A DNA stretch of 64,000 bases from Mesonia phycicola (GCF_900141885.1 NZ_FQYY01000001.1:186001-250000), one strand, 5' to 3'; positions 1 through 9,088 are shown, numbered from the stretch's first letter. Notes: generated by a model not told the origin, from the sequence alone. Program-made: numbers and translations.

Positions 1-108
1 TTATTAACTTCTAGCGGCAAAAGTTATATTTCTTCTTCCATTGTTCGAGATGTAATTAGAAATAATGGGGATTACACTTTGCTGGTCCCAGATGCGGTTA
101 GGGTTTAG
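1..108 (+). CDS. coaD: Phosphopantetheine adenylyltransferase, C-terminal end (partial)
   Basis: The window opens inside a reading frame in frame 1 that ends at the TAG at 106-108. The 35 visible residues contain SYISSSIVRDVIRNNGDYT followed by LVPDAV, which matches the C-terminus of CoaD (the ISSSLVKEVARxxGD...P..V region that helps bind the substrate). CoaD makes dephospho-CoA from phosphopantetheine and ATP in the cytosol. The N-terminal part lies outside the window. The call rests on this short signature only, but the signature is distinctive. Confidence 0.8.
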   Translation, partial: LLTSSGKSYISSSIVRDVIRNNGDYTLLVPDAVRV

Positions 109-143
109 AGAATTGGTTAGAAGTTAGATAAATACATCATATT

Positions 144-480
144 GAACTCGATTTTAGAATGACATCAATATAATTCTTAAAAATCTGGGAGACCCAAATC
201 AAGTTTGGGGTGACGGTAATTTGATAATAAACACTTTACCCTTCGTCATGATGAACTCGATTAATTTCGTTGAATCTTCGATTTCAGCATCGCATCATCA
301 TAATTTTTTAAAATCTGGATGAGACCCCAAATCAAGTTTGGGGTGACGACAGATTGATAACAAATAATTTACCCTTTACCAGGCAGAACTCGATTAACTC
401 CGTTGAATCTTCGATTTTAGCATCGCATCAACATAACTCCAAAAAAAATACGAGACCCAAATCAAGTTTGGGATGACTGT
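144..480. repeat. Three tandem copies of a composite palindromic repeat downstream of coaD
   Basis: Three units begin at about 144, 253 and 385 with GAACTCGATT. Each ends in an imperfect palindrome with core CAAATCAAGTTTGGGGTGACG, at 189-216, 318-349 and 451-478. Units 2 and 3 also share a longer block containing CGTTGAATCTTCGATTT. The same elements recur elsewhere in the window. The stretch from 109 to 500 holds no credible gene; it separates coaD from the opposing gene that ends at 501. Confidence 0.85.
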
Positions 481-500
481 TGTGTTGAGCAATCAAAAAA

Positions 501-1022
501 TTATTGCATATACTTTTCTAAAATTGAAACAAGCTCTTCTTCAGTGTGGTTGTAATTAGTTTGCACTACAACTTCATTATTTTTATTAAAAATAATAAAA
601 CTAGAATATCCCATTTCTTTAAAATCACAACCTTCACAAATACTTTGAATCGTCTTTTTTAAGAAACCCAACAATGGTTTGTCTTTTAAAATATAAAAAG
701 GCTCTTCATAACCATAATAAAAAAGATGGTCTTTTAAATCTTCTTTATTTTTTTCTTTTGTTTCGCTGATAATAAATAATTCAAAGTTTTTTTGAATTGA
801 ATTTTTATATAATTTATCTAAATCCGGAAAAATATCTCTACTTGCCGGACAAAATTGATTAAATATAAAAGCTATTTTGTATTCTTTTTCACTCTCAAAA
901 ATTTCTTCTTTTAATTCTTCTAGCTCTATAAGCTGAATATTAGTTTTAAATACTTCGTTTTGAGCAGTTATAGAATAACAAGCAGTCAAGAAAAAACTAA
1001 TTATAAATAAATACCTCATCAC
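501..1022 (-). CDS. Exported redoxin-like protein with a single active-site cysteine
   Basis: A 173-residue protein with an N-terminal signal sequence of about 20 residues ending SITAQ. The segment KIAFIFNQFCPASRDIFPDL looks like the first strand and helix of a thioredoxin or peroxiredoxin fold, with FCPAS in the place of CxxC, so only the first cysteine is kept. Two further cysteines sit in ICEGC near residue 130. It is the last gene of a four-gene minus-strand run, 7 nt after the 1030-1653 gene. The function is not known; a thiol-dependent periplasmic role is an inference. Confidence 0.6.
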   Translation of the reverse strand: MMRYLFIISFFLTACYSITAQNEVFKTNIQLIELEELKEEIFESEKEYKIAFIFNQFCPASRDIFPDLDKLYKNSIQKNFELFIISETKEKNKEDLKDHLFYYGYEEPFYILKDKPLLGFLKKTIQSICEGCDFKEMGYSSFIIFNKNNEVVVQTNYNHTEEELVSILEKYMQ

Positions 1023-1029
1023 GTTAAAT

Positions 1030-1653
1030 TTATTCGCCCCAGCTTCGGTTTACATTTTCTAGAACAAATTTTCGCATATAAGGCGAAAGCTCCCAGCGTT
1101 CTTGTAAATCAATATTAAACAAGATTATTTTAATATTTTCTCCTTTTGCTTTTTGTCGCATAAGTACATTGTACCATTCACTCCAAATATCAACGACTTG
1201 TTGGATTTGCTCATGTTCAAATACACCCCAATTAACTACAAATGTATAATCGTACTTTTTGGGATCGTCGTAATCATTTCCTGTTTTGTAGTGAACAATT
1301 TTTGAGGTCCAAAAATCTAAGCTAGGCTCATTTTTCTCAGGTCTCTTTCTAAGTTTTTTAAAATTCGCCAATTTCTTTTCTGAAGTTATATTGTTTATAG
1401 ACTCTAAAAATTGTCCTTCTTCATTAAACACATAAATTATAGGAGAACGAAGAAATTTAGATTCATAATAAGGTCTAAAACTATTTTCAGAATCTTTGGT
1501 GATATAAATATCTTCTTCCTGAAATGGTAGTTCGTACCTTTCAATATAAGCATCTAAAGAATCTGAATTTTTAAAATTATAGGTGTACTCTTTTTGTGCA
1601 CTTACTGAAAAAGTAATAATGGACACTAATAGTAATATCAATCGATTATTCAT
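1030..1653 (-). CDS. Exported protein of unrecognised family, tandem paralogue 3
   Basis: 207 residues with a signal peptide ending near SVSAQ. It shares with the next two genes upstream the blocks FKNSDSLDAYIE, EDIYITKD, SPIIYVFNEEGQF, SEKKLANFKK, and a C-terminal block ENIKIILFNIDLQERWELSP. The alternation of strands and helices around YTFVVNWG and IKIILFNIDL resembles a TlpA-like thioredoxin fold without the CxxC pair, but I do not recognise the family. Spacing to its neighbours is 7 and 10 nt, so it is co-transcribed. No catalytic residue can be named. Confidence 0.7.
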   Translation of the reverse strand: MNNRLILLLVSIITFSVSAQKEYTYNFKNSDSLDAYIERYELPFQEEDIYITKDSENSFRPYYESKFLRSPIIYVFNEEGQFLESINNITSEKKLANFKKLRKRPEKNEPSLDFWTSKIVHYKTGNDYDDPKKYDYTFVVNWGVFEHEQIQQVVDIWSEWYNVLMRQKAKGENIKIILFNIDLQERWELSPYMRKFVLENVNRSWGE

Positions 1654-1663
1654 ACTATAAATT

Positions 1664-2275
1664 CTAACTTCTATTCAAATTTTCTAAAACATAATTTTGC
1701 CATTTTGGCGATAAATCCCAATGATCTTGAACATCCATATTCAATAAGATTATTCTAATATTTTCGCCATTAGCTTTTTGTCGTGAAAGTACATCATACC
1801 ACTCATTTAAAATATCTATAATCATCGATTTTTGCTCGCCCGTAACAAGCAACCAATTTATTACAAATGTAAAACTGTACTCGTTTTTAGATTGAAAATC
1901 TTTCCCAGTTTCGTAAGGAACAATTTTTTCTGTCAAAAACTCTAAAACAGGCTGATCTTTTTTAGGTTTGCTTTTAATCTTTTTGAAATTACTCAGCTTT
2001 TTTTCAGAGCTAATATTATCTATATTTTCTAAAAACTTACCTTCAGCATTAAATACCAATATTATTGGAGAAGCAAAAAAATCAGTCTGTGTATAAGCTT
2101 TATAACTTTCTAAATCTTTAACTATATAAATATCTTCTGGATGAAATAAAAGATTATTATTTTCAATATAACTATTTAATGAGTCTGAGTTTTTAAAATT
2201 AAACTCATAATTGGATTGAGCTAGAATAGGACTGGCAAAAACAATTAGAAAACTGAAAATTAAAAATTCTCGCAT
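1664..2275 (-). CDS. Exported protein of unrecognised family, tandem paralogue 2
   Basis: 203 residues, signal peptide ending near SPILAQ. It is closely similar to the flanking paralogues: FKNSDSLNSYIE, EDIYIVKDLES, SPIILVFNAEGKF, SEKKLSNFKKI, ENIRIILLNMDVQDHWDLSP and a C-terminal VLENLNRS. It lacks cysteines in the mature part. It lies in the middle of a tandem array with 10 and 7 nt gaps, consistent with gene duplication inside an operon. Function unknown. Confidence 0.7.
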   Translation of the reverse strand: MREFLIFSFLIVFASPILAQSNYEFNFKNSDSLNSYIENNNLLFHPEDIYIVKDLESYKAYTQTDFFASPIILVFNAEGKFLENIDNISSEKKLSNFKKIKSKPKKDQPVLEFLTEKIVPYETGKDFQSKNEYSFTFVINWLLVTGEQKSMIIDILNEWYDVLSRQKANGENIRIILLNMDVQDHWDLSPKWQNYVLENLNRS

Positions 2276-2282
2276 ACAAATT

Positions 2283-2888
2283 CTATATTTGATTATTTAC
2301 GTTATTTAACACCCATTTTTCCATTTTGGGAGATAAATTCCAACTTTTCTGCAAATCAACATTCAATAAAACTATTTTAATATTTTTACCATTAGCTTTT
2401 TGCCTTAAAAGTACTTTATACCAATGATCAATCATTTCAATATTCTCTATATCTCCAAATAATAAACCCCAATTAAGAATAAAAGTATATTCTACAGGAG
2501 TATCTTTCAATAAATCACCTGACTCAAAATGGCTTATTCGTTCTTTCCAAAAATTTAAACCAGGATATTCTTCACTAGTTTTGTTATTAATTCTTTTAAA
2601 TTTTGAAAGCTTTTTTTCTGCATTCACATTATTTATAAGATCTACATATTCCCCATCAGCATTAAACACAAATATTACTGGAGATTTTAAGTAACCTTGA
2701 CTATAGGTTTTAAAACTTTCTAAGTTTTTCAGAACATAAATATCTTGATTCTCGAAAGAAAGATTTTTGACTTTAATGTAATTTTCGATTGAATCTGATG
2801 AAATAAAATTAATTTCTGTATCAACTTGAGAAAACCCTAAATTAAAGTTCATATATATTAATATTGATAATATTATTTTAATTTTCAT
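2283..2888 (-). CDS. Exported protein of unrecognised family, tandem paralogue 1 (operon head)
   Basis: 201 residues with a signal peptide (MKIKIILSILIYMNFNLGFS). It shares with its two downstream paralogues SPVIFVFNADGEY, AEKKLSKFKRI, NIKIVLLNVDLQKSWNLSP and a C-terminal VLNNVN. It is the most diverged copy; for example, FISSDSIENYIK replaces FKNSDSL. It is the first gene of the minus-strand run 2888 to 501. A perfect 16-bp palindrome lies 38-53 nt upstream of its start. Function unknown. Confidence 0.7.
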   Translation of the reverse strand: MKIKIILSILIYMNFNLGFSQVDTEINFISSDSIENYIKVKNLSFENQDIYVLKNLESFKTYSQGYLKSPVIFVFNADGEYVDLINNVNAEKKLSKFKRINNKTSEEYPGLNFWKERISHFESGDLLKDTPVEYTFILNWGLLFGDIENIEMIDHWYKVLLRQKANGKNIKIVLLNVDLQKSWNLSPKMEKWVLNNVNNQI

Positions 2889-2925
2889 ATTATGATAAAT
2901 TAATAAGTTTAAATTGATACAATAG

Positions 2926-2941
2926 TATTTTCCGGAAAATA
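2926..2941. promoter_or_regulatory. Perfect 16-bp palindrome upstream of the tandem-paralogue operon
   Basis: TATTTTCCGGAAAATA is a perfect inverted repeat. It sits 38-53 nt upstream of the start codon at 2888 of the minus-strand operon, in otherwise non-coding AT-rich DNA that also contains a (TA)n run at about 2954-2965. Its position fits an operator for this operon, but no cognate regulator is adjacent. Confidence 0.4.
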
Positions 2942-3092
2942 ACTGCTGCTAATATATATATATATTAAAATTTAAAAATTATTTTTTATTGAAATCAAAT
3001 TATTAATTATTCGTAATTAACAATGAGGGATATTTATGTAATTTAAAAACACCTATTATATTGAAAAAATAAAAAACATTTTCAAAAATCTG

Positions 3093-3124
3093 AATGAGAC
3101 CCTAAATCAAGTTTAGGGTGACGA
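3093..3124. repeat. Isolated copy of the palindromic repeat
   Basis: The core CCTAAATCAAGTTTAGGGTGACG is the same element as at 189, 318 and 451, flanked by TGAATGAGA. It lies between the TonB-dependent receptor end (3144) and the upstream region of the paralogue operon. The rest of 2889-3143 is AT-rich and holds nothing else I can name beyond the palindrome at 2926. Confidence 0.75.
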
Positions 3125-3143
3125 CAAACATAAATTATAACTT

Positions 3144-5237
3144 CTAAAACAAATACTTCACTCCAACTCCGCCGTAAAAATTACGATCGTTCCCGGGATA
3201 ATAATAGCGTGGTTCGCTACCACCAAAGCCAACGGCATTAGGTACAATACTTACTGCATATTCTTCATCTAGCAAATTATTTACTCCTACATTCAGGTTA
3301 ATTTGAAAATCTTTAAGAATAGTAAAATCGTAAGCTGCTTTTAAGTTGATTAATTGGTAACTATCGGTATATAAAGTATTAGCATCATTGAGCGGAATTT
3401 CTGAAACGAATAAAGCATTGCTAAAAAAACTAAATCCGCTTTCAGTAAGGAGATCGATTCCTACATTTATCTTTTGATCGGGAACTCCTGTTAAATCGTT
3501 ACCGCTATAATCTTCTCCTTCATCTACAAACTCATCAAACTCATACCAATTAAAGTTTGCCGATGCATAAGGTTGAATTTGTACAAAAGGAGAAACTTCC
3601 CAATTGTATTTAAGCATTAGTTCTGCTCCGTTATGGTCTGTTTTTCCTGCATTAACACCCACATATTGATCTTCTGCTACACGCTCTGCTACTAATAAAT
3701 CATTTACTTGTATTGTATATAAAGCTATTTCAGTATAAAGATTTTTTAGCCAAGTTCCTTTAAAACCGATTTCGTAATTCCAACCTATTTCTGGTTTTAG
3801 TGTGGTATTAATTAAGCCTTGCGGAGTTAAAGTTTCATCTACTGTTGGAGTAGAAAATCCTTTAGAAACATTTACATATAAGTTTTTTGTGGAAGTTAAT
3901 TCATATAAAGCGGCAACTCTTGGTGACCAAATGGTTTCAAACTGGTAATCTCCTGTTTGATCAATATCATCTTCCGCATATAAATCGGTTAAACTATAAT
4001 CAGTAACATTTACATTTAAACCTCCTACTAATTTTAGCTTCGGAAGAAGTTGTAAATTCAGCTGCGCAAATAAATTATAGTAATTTCTGTCTTGCTCTAA
4101 ATTTGCTATTTGGCTACCACGAACACTTCCTTGATCGGGAAAATCTTCATATAAATTTTCATAATTACTTCCTTTGTAATTTTCATTTAAAAACTCACCG
4201 CCAAGACTTGCTTCCGTAGGAAAAGAAAAAAGTTCTGTTTTATAATTAAATTTTGTTCTTGCCCCTATACTAAAACTATTTTGTTTTAAAATATCAAATG
4301 GCCTTGGCTCGTAAGCATCACGATTGTTAATAAAAACGCTGGTGGTATTTTTAAAATTTTCTGTAAAATGTTGCGTGTAAGAAAGTCCCATTAAAAACCG
4401 ATCGTAAGACTCATACCCTTTTGCCGCTCCCCAAGTATAAGCTGCTTTTTCTGGACTTTCTGTAAAATCTGTAATACCTAATGAACTAGGTATATAAGCT
4501 TTAAGACGTGTAAAATTTCCTATAAAACTTATTGCTGAAGTTTCTCCAGAATATAAGGTACCATTAAAATTGAAAGATTTACGATCAAAATCTGAATTAC
4601 TTCTATACCCATCACTTTGTAAATGATTGTAAGTAGCGAAAAGTGATTTTTTCTTATCTGAATAACCAGCACTTACACTATTTTTTAATAGTTGATAGCT
4701 ACCAAAAGTACTAGAAACTTTACCAAAAGAACGTTCTTCTCCTGGCTCATACGCGTATAAATTAATCACTCCACCTAAACCAGAGCCATAAATACTTGAA
4801 TTAGGTCCTTTTATAATTTCTACGTGCTCAATGGCATCTAAATCTATATCGTTAATTTCTGTTTGTCCGTCTCCTGTAGTAATAGGAATTTCGTTAAAAT
4901 AAGCTTTTAATCTATTGGTACCATATTGTGCACGTGCACCTATACCACGAATGGTTATTCTATTAGTATTTAAAGCAGCTTCTTGTGTATATACGCCTGG
5001 CACTCGATTAAAAGCAGCTGTTAAAAGTGTTACATTACTTCTATTGAGCTCTTTGTTAGTTAATAAATTTACGGCCGCTGGTGTTTTTTCTAATTCAGAT
5101 TGAATACTGATAGATTTTAAAAGAACAGTAGGTAAGGTTGTACTATCTACTACAGGCTCTATTGGTTTTTCTTGAGCCTGTAATAAAGAGGTACAACAAA
5201 TACCTACAACTAAAGAGGTAATTGTTTTATATTTCAA
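3144..5237 (-). CDS. TonB-dependent outer-membrane receptor
   Basis: 697 residues with a signal peptide ending LLQAQ. A plug domain spans about residues 40-165, with NRITIRGIGARAQYGTNR and VEIIKGPNSSIYGSGLGGVI, the usual plug landmarks. A 22-stranded beta-barrel follows and ends in the aromatic terminus VGVKYLF. It lacks the SusC-type CarboxypepD-like N-terminal extension, so a siderophore or small-metal substrate is more likely than glycan. It lies 27 nt downstream of the sorbosone dehydrogenase-like gene, in probable co-transcription. Substrate not determinable. Confidence 0.9.
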   Translation of the reverse strand: MKYKTITSLVVGICCTSLLQAQEKPIEPVVDSTTLPTVLLKSISIQSELEKTPAAVNLLTNKELNRSNVTLLTAAFNRVPGVYTQEAALNTNRITIRGIGARAQYGTNRLKAYFNEIPITTGDGQTEINDIDLDAIEHVEIIKGPNSSIYGSGLGGVINLYAYEPGEERSFGKVSSTFGSYQLLKNSVSAGYSDKKKSLFATYNHLQSDGYRSNSDFDRKSFNFNGTLYSGETSAISFIGNFTRLKAYIPSSLGITDFTESPEKAAYTWGAAKGYESYDRFLMGLSYTQHFTENFKNTTSVFINNRDAYEPRPFDILKQNSFSIGARTKFNYKTELFSFPTEASLGGEFLNENYKGSNYENLYEDFPDQGSVRGSQIANLEQDRNYYNLFAQLNLQLLPKLKLVGGLNVNVTDYSLTDLYAEDDIDQTGDYQFETIWSPRVAALYELTSTKNLYVNVSKGFSTPTVDETLTPQGLINTTLKPEIGWNYEIGFKGTWLKNLYTEIALYTIQVNDLLVAERVAEDQYVGVNAGKTDHNGAELMLKYNWEVSPFVQIQPYASANFNWYEFDEFVDEGEDYSGNDLTGVPDQKINVGIDLLTESGFSFFSNALFVSEIPLNDANTLYTDSYQLINLKAAYDFTILKDFQINLNVGVNNLLDEEYAVSIVPNAVGFGGSEPRYYYPGNDRNFYGGVGVKYLF

Positions 5238-5264
5238 AATGATTGGTTTTAAAGTTGAATAAAT

Positions 5265-6569
5265 TTATCCGTCGGCAGAAACTCGCCATACAATTCCTGC
5301 ATCGTCATCACAAACTAGTAATGCTCCATCTGGAGTTTGGGTTACCCCAACTGGACGACCGTGAACTTCGGTACCATCAATATTTGCAATAAAACCTGTT
5401 AAGAAATCTTCTGGCTGTTGTGGTTTTCCTTCAGCATCAAACGGAATAAATACAACTTTATAACCTGCAAGTTTAGATCTATTCCAAGAGCCGTGTTGCC
5501 CTACAAAAGCTCCATATTTGTATTTACCAGGAAAAGCATTAGAGGTATAAAATGTAAATCCTAACGAAGCGGTATGAGCACCTAGCGGTACATCTGGCAT
5601 AATTGCTTTATCTACCAGTTCTTGATGAGGCTCTGCCTCCCAACGAGGATCTTTTATTTGCCCATAATATGAATATGGCCAACCATACCAACCACCTTCT
5701 TTTACACTAGTTGCGTAATCTGGCACTAGATCATCTCCTAATTTATCACGCTCATTAACTGCTGCCCAAAGTTCTCCAGTAATAGGGTTCCAATCTATCC
5801 CAACTGGGTTTCTTAAACCCGATGCATATATTTTTTCGTCGGTACCATCTGGATTCATTTCTAAAATACCCGCTCTTCTTTCTTCTTTCTCCATTCCGTG
5901 TTCTCCAACATTACTAGAAGAACCTACGGTTACATATAATTTAGATTCATCTTTATTGGTAATCATATTTCTAGTCCAGTGATGATTGTATCCTCCTGCA
6001 GGGAGCTCTTTTACTAATTCTGGCTCTGCAGTGATACTTGTTTGCCCTTCATAATAAGGAAACCTTACTACGGCATCTACATTAGCTACATAGAAATAAT
6101 CTCCTAAAATTAGCATTCCAAACGGTTGATTTAAACTTTCTAAAAAAGTATAATTCTCATCAGGTAGCCCATCATTATTAGTATCTCTAAATAAGGTAAT
6201 TCTATTTGCAGATTTGCTAGCATCATCAGACTCTACTACAAAATAATCTCCATTACTTCCTACGTAACTCCACCTAGGATGTTCTAGATTGTCTGCAAAT
6301 CGAGTAACTGTAAAACCTTCTGGAGCTTGAGGCAACTCTCTTTGCCCCCAATTAATAATCTCACTTTCTACACGTACAGATTCTGTATGAAATGCAGGAG
6401 GAAGTACTAAATCTCCAATAGCAGTTTCTACAGTGGTGTAGGTACTATCTTCTTCAATGGTTTCCATAGTATCTTCAGACACTTTATGCTCTCCCTTGCA
6501 GTTAAACAAGAGTAAAACTCCCATTGATAAACCAAGTAAATTTAAAGGCAATTGTAATTTTTTCATCAT
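5265..6569 (-). CDS. PQQ-type sorbosone/glucose dehydrogenase family lipoprotein
   Basis: 434 residues. The N-terminus MMKKLQLPLNLLGLSMGVLL runs into FNC, a lipobox-like end, so the protein is probably membrane-anchored. The body is a six-bladed propeller of the L-sorbosone dehydrogenase family: GFTVTRFADNLEHPRW at the start, YNHHWTRNM, GLRNPVGIDWNP, FVGQHGSWNRS and a final GRPVGVTQTPDGALLVCDDD. Family members oxidise sugars or related aldoses using PQQ; many flavobacterial copies have no demonstrated substrate. It is the first gene of a two-gene unit with the TonB-dependent receptor. Confidence 0.85.
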   Translation of the reverse strand: MMKKLQLPLNLLGLSMGVLLLFNCKGEHKVSEDTMETIEEDSTYTTVETAIGDLVLPPAFHTESVRVESEIINWGQRELPQAPEGFTVTRFADNLEHPRWSYVGSNGDYFVVESDDASKSANRITLFRDTNNDGLPDENYTFLESLNQPFGMLILGDYFYVANVDAVVRFPYYEGQTSITAEPELVKELPAGGYNHHWTRNMITNKDESKLYVTVGSSSNVGEHGMEKEERRAGILEMNPDGTDEKIYASGLRNPVGIDWNPITGELWAAVNERDKLGDDLVPDYATSVKEGGWYGWPYSYYGQIKDPRWEAEPHQELVDKAIMPDVPLGAHTASLGFTFYTSNAFPGKYKYGAFVGQHGSWNRSKLAGYKVVFIPFDAEGKPQQPEDFLTGFIANIDGTEVHGRPVGVTQTPDGALLVCDDDAGIVWRVSADG

Positions 6570-6703
6570 AAGTATTTTTTACTAATTTAATTTTTCAATT
6601 AAAAAGCTTAAAATCTGCACCTTACATTAGTATATGTTTAACACATATTATAGAATAATTAAGATAGCTAATTAGATGCTTCTTCAAGAAGAATTAATCT
6701 TTG

Positions 6704-6711
6704 TATTTTTG
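6704..6711 (+). promoter_or_regulatory. Candidate -7 box for the M14 peptidase gene
   Basis: TATTTTTG fits the Bacteroidota TAnnTTTG consensus and ends 25 nt before the ATG at 6737. No clean TTTG -33 box is present at 19-20 nt, so this is a partial promoter match. Confidence 0.4.
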
Positions 6712-6736
6712 ATAGAGTTAATTTGAATGCCTATTT

Positions 6737-8491
6737 ATGCTTGTACGAGTAATTATTCTAAACTTTTTGATATTAGTAGTTTCTAGTTGTGATTTTTCTA
6801 AATACAAACAAACTGAAAGTGTTGATTTTACTACTGCTTTTGAAAAATCTAACGGAGAAGAAACTGCAACCTATAACGAGGTTATTAATTTTTACCAAGC
6901 TTTAGATAGTATTTATCCTAGTATTTCTTTTATTGAATATGGTGAAACAGATAGTGGTAAAAAACTACACCTTGTGATATACAATCCAGCAGAAAAATTT
7001 GATTTAGATGAATTAAAAAAGAACAAACAAATATTTTTTATTAATAATGGAATTCATCCTGGTGAAAGTGACGGTATTGATGCCACGATGCTTTTTTTAA
7101 GAGATTTAGCGCAAGACTCTATTACTATACCTAAAAATACTATTGTTGCCACTATCCCTATTTACAATATTGGCGGTGCCTTAAACAGAAACACTTCTAC
7201 AAGAACTAACCAAAACGGACCTAAAGCATACGGTTTTAGAGGTAATGCTAGAAATTATGACTTAAATCGAGATTTTATTAAAGCAGATACTAAAAATGCT
7301 AGATCATTTTATAAAATTTTTCAAGATCTTGATCCTGATATTTTTTTAGATAACCACGTAAGTAACGGAGCAGATTACCAATACACTCTAACTCATCTAC
7401 TTACACAGCACAATAAATTAAATGGAGAATTAGGTAACTATTTACACAATCAATTTATGCCTGCTTTACAAGATAGTTTAGCTAAAAAAAACTGGCCAAT
7501 TACTCCGTATGTGAATGTGTTTAATGAAAGTCCGGAAATTGGTTTTCAGCAATTTAATGACTCTCCTAGATATTCTACGGGTTATTCTACCCTTTTTAAT
7601 AGTTTAGGCATGATGTTAGAAACTCATATGCTAAAACCATACAAACAAAGAGTAGAAGGTACTTATGAGTTTATGCAAACTACTTTAAATATTATCGATA
7701 AAAATTCTGAACAAATTTTAAAAGCAAGAGCTAAAACCAAAGCTTATTTTACTAATGCTAAAGAATATTACCTTAATTATAAAGTAGATAGCTCTAAAAC
7801 TTCTCAACTTCAATTTAAAGGTTACCACGACACCCTCATAAAAAGTAAAGTTACTGGTTTGTCACGTTTAAAATATAACCGAGAGAAACCATACACCAAA
7901 AACGTAACTTATTACAATTATTTTAAACCTACAGACACCATTAAAATTCCCAAAGCTTATATTATACCGCAAGCTTGGTGGCAAGTAACAGATCTATTAA
8001 AAAGAAATAATATAGAAATGCAATCTCTTAAAAAAGACAGCATTATTACAGTAGAAACTTACCACATACAAGATTATAAAACTAAAAAAGAAGCTTATGA
8101 AGGGCATTACCTACATTACAACACCAAAGTAAATGCTCAACAAGAAAAAATACAATTACACAAAGGTGATTTTATAGTGTCTACTCACCAAGAAGGTATT
8201 CGGTATTTAATAGAAACTTTAGAACCTGTTGCTACCGACTCTTTTTTTAATTGGAACTTTTTTGATACAGTGCTTCAGCAAAAAGAACATTTTTCACCTT
8301 ATGTTTTTGAAGACAAAGCACTAGAAATTTTAGAACAACAACCAGAATTAAAGCAAAAATTTGACTCTATTAAAAGAGTCAATTCTACATTCAGTAAAAA
8401 CTGGTATATGCAATTAGACTGGATACACAAACACTCTATACATTATGAAAAATCTCATTTAAGATACCCTATTTTTAGGATGCTGAATTAA
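6737..8491 (+). CDS. M14-family zinc carboxypeptidase, lipoprotein
   Basis: 584 residues. The N-terminus ends in LVVSSC, a lipobox. The zinc-binding motif is NGIHPGESDG, with H107 and E110; a second histidine ligand is in DNHVSNG (H207), and the likely catalytic Glu is in MMLETHM near residue 295. This is the metallocarboxypeptidase fold in the first 330 residues; the C-terminal 250 residues are a partner domain I cannot name. It probably trims peptides outside the inner membrane. Its 3' end overlaps the convergent Nudix gene by 33 nt. Confidence 0.85.
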   Translation: MLVRVIILNFLILVVSSCDFSKYKQTESVDFTTAFEKSNGEETATYNEVINFYQALDSIYPSISFIEYGETDSGKKLHLVIYNPAEKFDLDELKKNKQIFFINNGIHPGESDGIDATMLFLRDLAQDSITIPKNTIVATIPIYNIGGALNRNTSTRTNQNGPKAYGFRGNARNYDLNRDFIKADTKNARSFYKIFQDLDPDIFLDNHVSNGADYQYTLTHLLTQHNKLNGELGNYLHNQFMPALQDSLAKKNWPITPYVNVFNESPEIGFQQFNDSPRYSTGYSTLFNSLGMMLETHMLKPYKQRVEGTYEFMQTTLNIIDKNSEQILKARAKTKAYFTNAKEYYLNYKVDSSKTSQLQFKGYHDTLIKSKVTGLSRLKYNREKPYTKNVTYYNYFKPTDTIKIPKAYIIPQAWWQVTDLLKRNNIEMQSLKKDSIITVETYHIQDYKTKKEAYEGHYLHYNTKVNAQQEKIQLHKGDFIVSTHQEGIRYLIETLEPVATDSFFNWNFFDTVLQQKEHFSPYVFEDKALEILEQQPELKQKFDSIKRVNSTFSKNWYMQLDWIHKHSIHYEKSHLRYPIFRMLN

Positions 8492-9088
8492 ATATTCTTT
8501 AGGAAACAATAATTTAATATTTTCATAAGATTGTTTGAGTGCTTCTTGGCTTTTTTCAAAGTTTCTCCACTCCACTTTAGTAATCCCTTCTTTCTCTTGC
8601 GGAATTAATTCCCCTTTAAAATTGGTAGTCATTTCAAACCAAAAAGTCTCTTTTAATCTATACTTACCTTTTCTTTTTAAAATATGATAAGTAGTTTGTA
8701 AAAACTGAGTAATCTCTAGGTTTTTCACCATCGTTTCTTCTTCTACCTCACGAATAGCTGTTTGCTCTATAGTTTCTTTCTTTTCAGCTTTTCCCTTTGG
8801 TAAATCCCAACGGTCATTTCTATAAATAAATAAGATTTCACCTTTAGAATTATACACTAACCCACCACCTGCAACAATAGTTTTAAGTTTTCTTTTTAGG
8901 TGTTTTAGAAGTTTTTCTTCTTTTTTATGATATAAATTAACGTAAAGCAATTCCCCTTTAGCAATTTTTTTAATTAGCTTTTTTAGTTTTACCTTTTTAA
9001 TAGGAATTGATGTATATTGCTCACCTATTTCCTTTTTGGTGGAAAGAATAATTGGAACATCATTCACAAAAACTTTATACATTTGCAA
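8459..9088 (-). CDS. Nudix hydrolase
   Basis: 209 residues. The Nudix box begins at GKAEKKETIEQTAIREVEEE, matching GX5EX7REUXEE, although the Gly near its end is Met (EETMV). An N-terminal extension of about 70 residues rich in lysine precedes the fold, a layout frequent in Bacteroidota. Substrate unknown (a nucleoside diphosphate linked to another moiety). An alternative start at Met3 (9082) is possible. Its start is 2 nt from the divergent pyrE start, so both promoters must lie within the opposite coding sequence. Confidence 0.85.
   Translation of the reverse strand: MQMYKVFVNDVPIILSTKKEIGEQYTSIPIKKVKLKKLIKKIAKGELLYVNLYHKKEEKLLKHLKRKLKTIVAGGGLVYNSKGEILFIYRNDRWDLPKGKAEKKETIEQTAIREVEEETMVKNLEITQFLQTTYHILKRKGKYRLKETFWFEMTTNFKGELIPQEKEGITKVEWRNFEKSQEALKQSYENIKLLFPKEYLIQHPKNRVS
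9078..9085 (+). promoter_or_regulatory. -7 box placing the pyrE transcription start near the ATG
   Basis: TACATTTG is a perfect TAnnTTTG match. Only 5 nt separate it from the pyrE ATG at 9091, so transcription would begin at or next to the start codon, giving a leaderless or near-leaderless mRNA. It lies inside the 5' end of the Nudix gene. A consensus -33 TTTG is not seen. Confidence 0.45.

Noticed and set aside
144-480. CRISPR-like array at the left edge
   Set aside because: Only three units with unequal periods (109 and 132 nt), palindromic cores, no short uniform repeat or unique spacers and no cas genes.
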